A stretch of DNA of 51,183 nucleotides from Eubacteriaceae bacterium (lineage in GTDB: Bacteria; Bacillota; Clostridia; Lachnospirales; Lachnospiraceae), in NCBI GenBank assembly GCA_910574915.1, contig CAJTCR010000038.1:1-51183 (forward strand). Reading direction: 5' to 3'. Shown piece after piece: positions 1-6,743 of the stretch; positions within the stretch are counted from its first letter, which is position 1; the number at the start of each line of letters is the position of its first letter. The translations under genes and the position numbers were made by a program. The notes under the pieces are model-generated. The model was not told the DNA's origin. It ran no database searches and worked only from the letters and a program-made list of their open reading frames with translations.

Positions 1-54
1 GGAAGTGCAGCAATGCATGGAGCGGACTGCCACTAATCGGCCGAAGGCTTGGCC
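1..54 (+). rRNA. 23S ribosomal RNA, 3' end only
   Basis: The first ~54 bases match the conserved 3' end of bacterial 23S rRNA: ACTGCCACTAATCGGCCGA followed by GGCTTGGCC corresponds to the usual ACTAATAGGTCGAGGGCTTGACC block. The rest of the gene lies left of the window. The exact 3' end is approximate. No 5S gene is seen between here and the tRNA array. Confidence 0.85.
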
Positions 55-137
55 AGAGAGCAAGCCAAAGGGAAGAGAAGAAGGTTTGAGGAAGATCGGT
101 TGGAATTCTGTATGAAGTTTTGAGGGTACACAAGTAC

Positions 138-211
138 GGCCCAATGGCTCAGTTGGTTAGAGCGCCGCCCTGTCACGGCGGAGGTCGCGGGTTCAAGTCC
201 CGCTTGGGTCG
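138..211 (+). tRNA. tRNA-Asp (GTC)
   Basis: Cloverleaf with acceptor GGCCCAA/TTGGGTC, anticodon GTC in the loop CTGTCAC, TTCAAGT T-loop and G73, the aspartate discriminator. CCA is not encoded. First tRNA downstream of the rRNA operon. Confidence 0.97.
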
Positions 212-227
212 CTGATCTATTGCATAT

Positions 228-300
228 GGGATCTTAGCTCAGCTGGGAGAGCATCTGCCTTACAAGCAGAGGGTCATAGGTTCGAGCCCTATAGGTCCCA
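228..300 (+). tRNA. tRNA-Val (TAC)
   Basis: Acceptor GGGATCT/AGGTCCC, anticodon TAC inside CTGCC-TTACAAG-CAG, TTCGAGC T-loop and A73. Second gene of the array. Confidence 0.97.
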
Positions 301-316
301 TTGATAGTCAATATAT

Positions 317-389
317 GCCGATGTGGCTCAATTGGCAGAGCAGCTGATTTGTAATCAGCAGGTTATCGGTTCGAGTCCGATCATCGGCT
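317..389 (+). tRNA. tRNA-Thr (TGT)
   Basis: Acceptor GCCGATG/CATCGGC, anticodon stem GCTGA/TCAGC with loop TTTGTAA giving anticodon TGT, and T73. Confidence 0.97.
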
Positions 390-411
390 TCACAATTTCA
401 TATTGTGTTAT

Positions 412-493
412 GGGCAGATTCCCGAGTGGCTAAAGGGAGCAGACTGTAAATCTGCCGGCGTCGCCTTCGGTGGTTCGAATCCACCTCTGCCCA
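412..493 (+). tRNA. tRNA-Tyr (GTA)
   Basis: An 82-nt class II tRNA with a long variable arm (CGGCGTCGCCTTCG region). Acceptor GGGCAGA/TCTGCCC, anticodon GTA in loop CTGTAAA, A73. Confidence 0.97.
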
Positions 494-526
494 TTCAGTA
501 TTTAGTAATACTACAATTAAATATAG

Positions 527-600
<74 letters not shown>

Positions 601-605
601 CTTAT

Positions 606-678
<73 letters not shown>

Positions 679-703
679 TTTATATTCAGCTAATTGAATA
701 AAT

Positions 704-776
704 GGGATACTAGCTCAGTTGGTAGAGCACTTGACTTTTAATCAAGTTGTCGGGGGTTCGAATCCCCCGTGTCTCA
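704..776 (+). tRNA. tRNA-Lys (TTT)
   Basis: Acceptor GGGATAC/GTGTCTC, anticodon stem CTTGA/TCAAG with loop CTTTTAA (anticodon TTT), A73. Last gene of the array, three bases before the terminator hairpin. Confidence 0.97.
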
Positions 777-778
777 TT

Positions 779-822
779 AAACCTTATAAATACTATTTCT
801 TAGTATTTATAAGGTTTTTTTG
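779..822 (+). terminator. Rho-independent terminator of the rRNA/tRNA operon
   Basis: A 17-bp stem (AACCTTATAAATACTA with its complement), a short TTTCT loop, and a run of seven T. Immediately follows tRNA-Lys. Confidence 0.9.
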
Positions 823-851
823 TTTATATTTATTTTTATAGATAAAAGTAC

Positions 852-880
852 TTGACATAACTGTATATGTACTGTATATA
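852..880 (+). promoter_or_regulatory. Sigma-A promoter of the GntR/ABC operon
   Basis: TTGACA at 852-857, 17-bp spacer, TATATA at 875-880. It would drive the gene starting at 937, whose ribosome binding site AAGGAG is at 925-930. The spacer and -10 box lie wholly inside the large inverted repeat. Confidence 0.8.
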
Positions 881-906
881 TTATTATATACAGTACATAT
901 ACAGTT
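859..906. promoter_or_regulatory. Perfect 22-bp inverted repeat, probable GntR/YtrA operator
   Basis: Two perfectly complementary 22-nt arms at 859-880 and 885-906 are separated by TTAT. The arms contain nested ACTGTATA/TATACAGT and GTAC motifs. The repeat covers the -10 box and the start region, so a bound repressor would block transcription. The YtrA-type regulator at 2540 is the natural candidate ligand. That link is inferred from position; YtrA-family repressors are known to autoregulate ABC operons. Confidence 0.75.
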
Positions 907-936
907 AACGTTTACACATAAATCAAGGAGAATGCT

Positions 937-1821
937 ATGATTAAGTTTGAGAAAGTCAGTAAGCAAATAGGCAGCTTTGCTTTGCAGGATATTTCTTTTA
1001 CACTGCCAGGCGGGTATCTTATGGGGTTAATTGGGGAAAACGGAGCGGGAAAAACGAGCCTGCTGCATCTGATTCTTGGATTGTATATGCCGGATGATGG
1101 GGATATCCGTATATCGGGAAACAGCTATGATGATGCGGAATGTGAGATTCGTAATCAAACAGGCTTTGTACTGCTGGATCAGGAGCTTTTTTTGGCGAAT
1201 GCCACGCTGCTGAATAATGGGGATTTGTTTGGCAGATATTACACTGCTTATAATCGTGAAAAACTGCTGGATTATTGTGGACAGTTTTCACTGGATTCTG
1301 GCAGGCGGTGGAAAACGTTATCAAAAGGAGAAAAACTGAAGTTTCAGTTTGCGTTCGCGTTGGCGCACGAGCCAAAACTGCTTGTACTGGATGAACCGAC
1401 CGCAAATTTTGATCCAGAGTTTCGCAAACAGTTTTTGCATATTGTTACGGAATTTATCAGCAGCGGAGAGCGCAGTGTGATTTTAGCGACACACCAGACG
1501 AAGGAACTGGATCAGATTGCGGATTATATTCTGTTTTTACATCAGGGACGGCTGGTTTTCTCGACGGAAAAGGAGACGCTGACTGATTGCCTGCGGCTTG
1601 TACAGGGGGACGCGTATCAAGTGAATTTGCTGAAACAAAGCCGCGTGATCTGCAAGGAAGTAAAAAGCTATGCGGCGTCGGCGCTGGTAAGGCATTGTGC
1701 GGGTGAGCGCTACGACAGTAGATTGACAGTAAATGTCCCTACGATAGAAGAAATCATGTATTATTTGATGAAAAGCGGAAAATTAGATCGGGAATCAGCG
1801 GGGAGGGATGTTTCATGCTAA
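937..1821 (+). CDS. ABC transporter ATP-binding protein (YtrB-like)
   Basis: A 294-aa cytoplasmic ATPase that would power an exporter-type ABC transporter. Walker A GENGAGKT is at residues 33-40, the signature LSKGEKLK near 128-135, Walker B LLVLDEP near 148-154 and the H-loop TH near 185. The last ~90 residues form a C-terminal extension with no recognisable motif. Start: ATG seven bases after AAGGAG. It is the first gene of the operon and overlaps the next, a membrane protein, by seven bases, which suggests translational coupling and a partner permease. The GntR regulator at 2540 resembles those of Bacillus ytr-type operons, which respond to cell-wall-active agents. The substrate cannot be told from sequence. 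Confidence 0.9.
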   Translation: MIKFEKVSKQIGSFALQDISFTLPGGYLMGLIGENGAGKTSLLHLILGLYMPDDGDIRISGNSYDDAECEIRNQTGFVLLDQELFLANATLLNNGDLFGRYYTAYNREKLLDYCGQFSLDSGRRWKTLSKGEKLKFQFAFALAHEPKLLVLDEPTANFDPEFRKQFLHIVTEFISSGERSVILATHQTKELDQIADYILFLHQGRLVFSTEKETLTDCLRLVQGDAYQVNLLKQSRVICKEVKSYAASALVRHCAGERYDSRLTVNVPTIEEIMYYLMKSGKLDRESAGRDVSC

Positions 1822-2543
1822 AGCTTATTATCGGGGAATATCGGTGCAGATTTTTAATTGCATTTAAGCAAAACAGAAGCAGAATATTATGGTATTTTTT
1901 TTGGAGCTATGTGTATTATATGCTTATCATGCGGCTGGACGTTGTAAAATATACAATAGGCATGGTGCCGCTGCTGGCGGGATTTTGGCTGTCTCGGATG
2001 TATCCGAACGAATTAAGCAAAATGCTGTTTTTATGTCCGATGTCTAAAGAGGACAGAGTCAGATATTTATGGACTGCATACGGGCTGCGTGTGGGCGTTT
2101 CGATAGGGCTGTATGCTGTGATAAGCCTGCCGGTAGTTTTAAGCGGTTCGATATCTTGGCATCAGTATCGGTGGCTTACGCTGGCAGTCGTTTCGTTTAT
2201 TCTAGGAGCAAATATGCATCATTCCTTTTTAAGCCTTTCGATAGCAAGGACGAAAGGAGACAAAGATTATAGAATTTCGTTTGTCTATGGGCTGCTGAGT
2301 CTTTCGTCACAGATTTGTGCCTGGTATATTATGACTGCTTTTGCATTTCCAAGCTATGGACTGGAAATCCAAAATGGCAGGAAAATCTGGATCGCTGTGG
2401 TGCTGATCGAACTGCTGATAAATCTTGAGATTTGCGCAATTTGCTATAAACCTGTGATAAGAAACGGGATGAATTATGAAAGCTGCCGGATGATCGGTAC
2501 GACACAAAAGAATGTACAGACGGAAAGGAATGCAGGATCATGA
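1815..2543 (+). CDS. Hypothetical membrane protein, probable ABC permease partner
   Basis: A 242-aa protein with about six hydrophobic segments (roughly residues 25-45, 50-62, 88-110, 117-135, 150-175, 190-212) and a polar tail. No known family motif is recognised. It sits directly between an ABC ATPase (seven-base overlap) and a GntR regulator (four-base ATGA overlap), where YtrA-type operons usually carry the transmembrane subunit. It is therefore called a permease partner from context only. Confidence 0.7.
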   Translation: MLKLIIGEYRCRFLIAFKQNRSRILWYFFWSYVYYMLIMRLDVVKYTIGMVPLLAGFWLSRMYPNELSKMLFLCPMSKEDRVRYLWTAYGLRVGVSIGLYAVISLPVVLSGSISWHQYRWLTLAVVSFILGANMHHSFLSLSIARTKGDKDYRISFVYGLLSLSSQICAWYIMTAFAFPSYGLEIQNGRKIWIAVVLIELLINLEICAICYKPVIRNGMNYESCRMIGTTQKNVQTERNAGS

Positions 2544-2914
2544 ATATCGTAATTAGTGCCAACAGCAATCTGGCAATTTATGAACAAATTGTAATGCAGT
2601 TGAAAAACGCGATCTTTAATCATGAGCTGCATCCAGGAGAAGCGCTGCCTTCGATCCGGGTGCTGGCAAGCAGCCTTGAGGTAAGTGTAATCACGACAAA
2701 GCGAGCCTATGAGGAGCTGGAAAAAGAAAAGCTGATCCGCTCTGTGGCAGGAAAAGGCTTTTATGTATGTGATACGAATACGTCCTATTTGAAGGAAAAG
2801 CAGTATATTATGCTGGAAAAGAAAATGGCAGAGGTTTTGAAAGAATGTAAAGATGCCGGGATGAGCAGCTCAGAGATTTTATCAATGGCAAAAGTGATCG
2901 TAGAAGAGGGATAG
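2540..2914 (+). CDS. GntR-family transcriptional regulator, YtrA subfamily
   Basis: A 124-aa regulator. Residues ~8-75 form the GntR winged helix (IYEQIVMQLKNAI, then LPSIRVLASSLEVS as helix-turn-helix and the wing GKGFYV). Only a short ~45-residue helical tail follows, as in the YtrA subfamily, instead of a large effector domain. The ATGA start overlaps the preceding gene by four bases. It lies in the middle of the operon it probably controls, between two ATPase/membrane-protein pairs. The 22-bp inverted repeat over the promoter at 859-906 is the likely operator. Confidence 0.92.
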   Translation: MNIVISANSNLAIYEQIVMQLKNAIFNHELHPGEALPSIRVLASSLEVSVITTKRAYEELEKEKLIRSVAGKGFYVCDTNTSYLKEKQYIMLEKKMAEVLKECKDAGMSSSEILSMAKVIVEEG

Positions 2915-2938
2915 ACGAATTGAGCGAAAGGATTTAAA

Positions 2939-3619
2939 ATGGAGATTGAATTTCAGAATGTGACATATCGGAAAAAAAGATTTGTCCTGCAAGACATTTC
3001 TTTTAAAATCCGGCAGGGATATATTACTGCGCTGATCGGGAAAAACGGTGCCGGTAAGACGACGCTGTTTCATCTGCTGCTGGATAAAACTGCAAAATAC
3101 GAAGGAAAGATACTGGTAGACGGTGCTGACTGGAAACAGGATCTGGCGGCGCATATGAACCAGACGGCTTTTGTGTCGGACGAGCAGAGATATTTTATGG
3201 ATCGGACGGCACGGGAAAATGCGTCTATGCTGCAATGGCTGTTTGAGGGATTTTCGTTAAGCCGCTTTCAGGAAAATATGGACAATATGAACCTGTCTGT
3301 GCAAAAGAAGCTGTGTGAACTGTCCAGAGGGGAATACTTGAAATACCAGCTTGCATTTGGCATCGCACAGGGTGCAAAGCTATATTTGTTGGATGAAGCG
3401 ACCGCAGGTATGGACCCGGTTTTTAAACGGGATTTTTTTAAAATGCTCCATACGTTATTGCTGGATGAGCACTGTGCTGTATTTATGAGCACGCATTTGC
3501 AGGATGAGGTTGACAAGCATATGGACTATATTGTCCGTATGGATGCAGGGCGCATTGTTTCGGAACATGCCGCGGTATGCAGAAAGGAAATAGGAAATGG
3601 AAAGGATCAGAAAATTTGA
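2939..3619 (+). CDS. ABC transporter ATP-binding protein, second of the operon
   Basis: A 226-aa ATPase. Walker A GKNGAGKT is at about residues 34-41, signature LSRGEYLK near 122-129, Walker B LYLLDEAT near 145-152 (DEAT in place of the usual DEPT) and the H-loop TH near 185. It is shorter than the first ATPase of this operon and lacks its C-terminal extension. It starts 24 bases after the GntR gene and overlaps the next membrane protein by 23 bases. It may pair with that protein to form a second transporter, or form a heterodimer with the first ATPase. Confidence 0.88.
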   Translation: MEIEFQNVTYRKKRFVLQDISFKIRQGYITALIGKNGAGKTTLFHLLLDKTAKYEGKILVDGADWKQDLAAHMNQTAFVSDEQRYFMDRTARENASMLQWLFEGFSLSRFQENMDNMNLSVQKKLCELSRGEYLKYQLAFGIAQGAKLYLLDEATAGMDPVFKRDFFKMLHTLLLDEHCAVFMSTHLQDEVDKHMDYIVRMDAGRIVSEHAAVCRKEIGNGKDQKI

Positions 3620-4067
3620 CGAGGAGCTAAAAAATACATTTGCAGATGCGTTTTTTATCGCACGGCTTGGCGGCGGGCTGCTTTGCTGCATTGGAATGCT
3701 GATGATGCTGTTTCCGGTTCAAATGGCAAGTGAAAGGAAGATCATTTGGAGTATGCTGCTTGGATGCGCAATTTGTGCGAATGGCGTATGTCAATGGATG
3801 CTGCCGTATTTACGTCTCCGTGAAGGGGATAAAACGGTGTCGATTTACAAAAAGCTGGAATTTATGCCGGTGACAAAGGCGCAGATTCGAAAGGTACGGT
3901 GCGGGTATTTAAACAGGCTCTGTATTTGCCTGGGGACAGCAGCATTTTTCATGCAGCAGGGAGTGGCGCTGCTCAATCACAGTTTTGGCATTGTTTCAGT
4001 GCTGTTTGCAGCGGTATGGGCTGTGCTGGTGTGGCTTGCAGGGTGCATTTTTATTTATGTAAGATAG
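3597..4067 (+). CDS. Hypothetical membrane protein next to ABC ATPase
   Basis: A 156-aa protein with four predicted hydrophobic helices (about 22-43, 50-70, 105-125, 130-155). No family recognised. The start lies inside the end of the ATPase gene, behind GAAAGGA. Its position mirrors the 1815 gene, so it may be the membrane half of the second ABC pair. It could also be a regulatory or immunity-type membrane protein. Confidence 0.6.
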   Translation: MERIRKFDEELKNTFADAFFIARLGGGLLCCIGMLMMLFPVQMASERKIIWSMLLGCAICANGVCQWMLPYLRLREGDKTVSIYKKLEFMPVTKAQIRKVRCGYLNRLCICLGTAAFFMQQGVALLNHSFGIVSVLFAAVWAVLVWLAGCIFIYVR

Positions 4068-4111
4068 AGTGTGGATCACGCAGGCGGCAGAAAATGGAAG
4101 GAGACATACAG

Positions 4112-4783
4112 ATGTATAAAATTATGATTATTGAAGATGATGAGGCAATGGCGCATACGATGAAAAAGCAGATAGAGTCCTGGGGAAATGAGGTATTGTG
4201 TGCGGATGATTTTCAGAATATTATCCCTGCGTTCGTAACATTTGACCCGCATATGGTGCTCGTGGATTTGATGCTGCCGTTTTACAATGGATATTACTGG
4301 TGCACGCAGATTCGCAAGATCTCGAATGTTCCGGTTATTTTTCTTTCGTCGGCATCGGATAATATGAATATTGTAATGGCGATGAATATGGGAGGTGATG
4401 ACTTTATTCCAAAGCCTGTGGATCTGAATGTATTGACGGCAAAGCTACAGGCGGCACTGCGCAGGGCGTATGATATGGGCGGGAAAATACCGGTGCTGGA
4501 ACACCGGGGAGCGGTGCTCAACTTAAATGATGCTTCTTTATCGTATCTGGGCGCGCGCATCGAATTGACCAAAAATGAATTTAGAATCCTACAGCTTCTT
4601 TTGGAAAACAAGAAAAAGGTGGTCAGCCGGGATACGTTAATGACAAAGCTGTGGCAGATGGATTCGTATGTTGAGGAAAACACGCTGACCGTCAATGTAA
4701 CAAGGCTTAGAAAAAAGCTGGAAAAGGCAGGGCTGAAAGATTTTATTCTGACTAAGGTAGGCAGCGGCTATATTATTGAGTAA
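4112..4783 (+). CDS. OmpR-family response regulator, BceR-like
   Basis: A 223-aa regulator. The receiver domain (about 1-120) has acidic pocket EDD at 8-10, phospho-acceptor Asp52 in VLVDLMLP, and the KP pair near 101. The C-terminal winged helix (about 130-223) ends in TKVGSGYIIE. The frame is open upstream to 3899, but ATG 4112 follows AAGGAG at 4098-4103, and the upstream translation is not protein-like. Paired with the kinase at 4836 and followed by a BceAB-like transporter, the usual arrangement of bacitracin/lantibiotic-sensing modules. It may be co-transcribed with the GntR/ABC genes, since the gap is 44 bases. Direct repeats at 5871-5911 are candidate binding sites. Confidence 0.92.
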   Translation: MYKIMIIEDDEAMAHTMKKQIESWGNEVLCADDFQNIIPAFVTFDPHMVLVDLMLPFYNGYYWCTQIRKISNVPVIFLSSASDNMNIVMAMNMGGDDFIPKPVDLNVLTAKLQAALRRAYDMGGKIPVLEHRGAVLNLNDASLSYLGARIELTKNEFRILQLLLENKKKVVSRDTLMTKLWQMDSYVEENTLTVNVTRLRKKLEKAGLKDFILTKVGSGYIIE

Positions 4784-4835
4784 ATACGGCGGTATTAGAA
4801 AATGCGGTAAAAATATAAAGAAAGAGAAAAACAGG

Positions 4836-5849
4836 ATGATGGAAGAAAAACGAAGCACGCTGCTCCTAGGGAAGTATATCTGGCAGTATCGGTATACTGC
4901 CTGCATGTTTGCGGCTTATATGGGCATTGCAGCGGCTGTCTTTTCCCTATATGAGCTTGAGGTGGAAGCGGTGTGGTATACAGGCGGACTGTGCGGGATT
5001 TTAACGGCGGTCGTATTGGCGGTGCATTATAGAAATTATCGGAATGGATATTTGAAAAGACAGGTGATGTTTAAAAATATTCGCATACTGAACGAACCGT
5101 TTCCAACGGCGGGGACGCTCGCGGAAGCGGATTATCAGCAGATGGTAGCTGTGCTGCGCCAGATATGTGAAGCGGACTTGACACAGTGGCGCAATGAGCG
5201 GCAGGAGCAGATGGACTATTATACGACCTGGGTACATCAGATCAAAACGCCGATTGCAGTGATGCGCATGATTTTGCAGGACGAGGACACAAAAGAACAT
5301 CGGGAATTGCTGGCGGAACTGTTTCGGATCGAGCAGTATGTGGAGATGGTGCTCGGCTATCTAAGGCTTGGCAGTACTTCTTCGGATTTTGTATTTAAGG
5401 CGTACCGGCTGGATGAAATTATTCGCCAGGCGATTCATAAATATGCATCGCAGTTTGTGCGAAAGCGTATCCGCCTTGTATATGAGCCGACAGAAGTGAC
5501 GGTATTGACGGATGAAAAATGGCTGTTGTTTATGATAGAGCAGGTATTGTCGAATGCAGTCAAGTATACAAGAGAGGGAGCGGTGCATATTACCGTAACG
5601 AAAGAAAAGGTATTGCAGATTGCGGATACGGGGATTGGGATTGCACCGGAAGACCTGCCGCGTATTTTTGAAAAAGGATTTACCGGCTATAATGGCAGGG
5701 CGGATAAAAAGTCTACCGGGCTGGGGCTGTATCTGTGCCGGATGGCAGCGAAACGGCTTTCGCACCGGATCTGGGCGGAGTCTGAGGTCAGCAGGGGGAC
5801 GGTGATTTCGATTGACCTGCATACCGATCCGCAGGAGTTGGTGGAATAG
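4836..5849 (+). CDS. Intramembrane-sensing histidine kinase, BceS-like
   Basis: A 337-aa kinase with two N-terminal membrane helices separated by only a few residues and no extracellular sensor domain, the hallmark of BceS-type kinases that sense through their ABC transporter. The DHp box WVHQIKTP has the phospho-His near residue 134. N-box LSNAVKYT, G1 DTGIGIAPEDL and G2 GLGLYL follow. The frame is open to a TTG at 4776, but ATG 4836 gives the usual family length (~335 aa). ATG 4839 is equally possible. Ends 129 bases before bceA. Confidence 0.9.
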   Translation: MMEEKRSTLLLGKYIWQYRYTACMFAAYMGIAAAVFSLYELEVEAVWYTGGLCGILTAVVLAVHYRNYRNGYLKRQVMFKNIRILNEPFPTAGTLAEADYQQMVAVLRQICEADLTQWRNERQEQMDYYTTWVHQIKTPIAVMRMILQDEDTKEHRELLAELFRIEQYVEMVLGYLRLGSTSSDFVFKAYRLDEIIRQAIHKYASQFVRKRIRLVYEPTEVTVLTDEKWLLFMIEQVLSNAVKYTREGAVHITVTKEKVLQIADTGIGIAPEDLPRIFEKGFTGYNGRADKKSTGLGLYLCRMAAKRLSHRIWAESEVSRGTVISIDLHTDPQELVE

Positions 5850-5870
5850 ACGGCAGGGAGCTTACAAAAA

Positions 5871-5934
5871 TGTCACATAAATCGTTGAAATGTCACCCGA
5901 TTCGATGTCGGGATCTGGGCGGTGCTGTTATGAT
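5871..5934 (+). promoter_or_regulatory. Candidate BceR-type operator and promoter of the BceAB-like operon
   Basis: AAATGTCAC occurs twice, with TGTCAC at 5871 and 5891, exactly 20 bp (two helical turns) apart. A third related TGTCGG at 5906 occupies the -35 position, 17 bp before TATGAT at 5929-5934. A poor -35 with phased direct repeats upstream is typical of OmpR-type activated promoters. The regulator is inferred to be the 4112 product. Confidence 0.6.
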
Positions 5935-5978
5935 AAGGATACAAAATAAAAAGTTTCAATCAAAGGGAGGACATAAAA

Positions 5979-6743
5979 ATGGCAATTTTAGAAGCACAAT
6001 GTCTGAAAAAAATATATACCACCCGTTTTGGGGGCAATCAGGTACAGGCATTGTCCAACGTATCCTTTTCCGTAGAAGAAGGGGAGTATGTGGCAATTAT
6101 GGGAGAGTCCGGTTCCGGCAAAACAACACTGCTGAATATTTTAGCGGCGTTGGATAAGCCGACAGGCGGACAGGTGCTGCTGGCAGGAAAAAGCATGTCC
6201 GGCATGAAAGAAAGGGAAATGACGGCGTTTCGCAGAAACAATCTGGGATTTGTATTTCAGGATTTTAACCTGTTGGATACGTTTTCTTTGCAGGATAATA
6301 TTTTTCTGCCGCTGGTGCTTGGCAAAAATCCTTATTTGGTCATGCACGCGCGTCTGATGCCGATTGCGGAAAAGCTGGGGATCAAGGAGATCCTTTCAAA
6401 ATATCCCTATGAAGTGTCCGGCGGACAGAAGCAGCGGGCAGCGGTTGCGCGGGCGCTGATTACAAACCCGAAGCTGGTGCTTGCCGATGAACCGACGGGA
6501 GCACTGGATTCTAGGGCAGCGGACGGGCTGATGCGGATCTTTGGAGAGATTAACGCGGAAGGACAGACGATTTTGATGGTGACGCATTCTGCAAAGGCAG
6601 CAAGCCATGCGGGGAGAGTACTTTTTATCAAGGACGGCGAGGTATTTCACCAGATTTACCGCGGCAACAGTACCAATGAGCAGATGTATCAGAAGATTTC
6701 CGATACGTTGACACTGCTGGCGACAGGTGGTGAGAAAAGATGA
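5979..6743 (+). CDS. ABC transporter ATP-binding protein, BceA-like
   Basis: A 254-aa ATPase of the MacB/LolD/BceA type. Walker A GESGSGKT is at 42-49, the Q-loop FQDFNLLDTF near 89-98, signature VSGGQKQRAAVARAL near 147-161 and Walker B LVLADEPTGALD near 167-178. Start ATG follows AAAGGGAGG. It overlaps the permease by four bases (ATGA). With the permease it would form a peptide-antibiotic detoxification and sensing transporter that signals to the kinase at 4836. Confidence 0.93.
   Translation: MAILEAQCLKKIYTTRFGGNQVQALSNVSFSVEEGEYVAIMGESGSGKTTLLNILAALDKPTGGQVLLAGKSMSGMKEREMTAFRRNNLGFVFQDFNLLDTFSLQDNIFLPLVLGKNPYLVMHARLMPIAEKLGIKEILSKYPYEVSGGQKQRAAVARALITNPKLVLADEPTGALDSRAADGLMRIFGEINAEGQTILMVTHSAKAASHAGRVLFIKDGEVFHQIYRGNSTNEQMYQKISDTLTLLATGGEKR

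Noticed and set aside
3899..4111. Upstream extension of the BceR-like gene
   Set aside because: The 71 extra codons overlap the 3597 gene and are not protein-like. The ribosome site is placed for ATG 4112.
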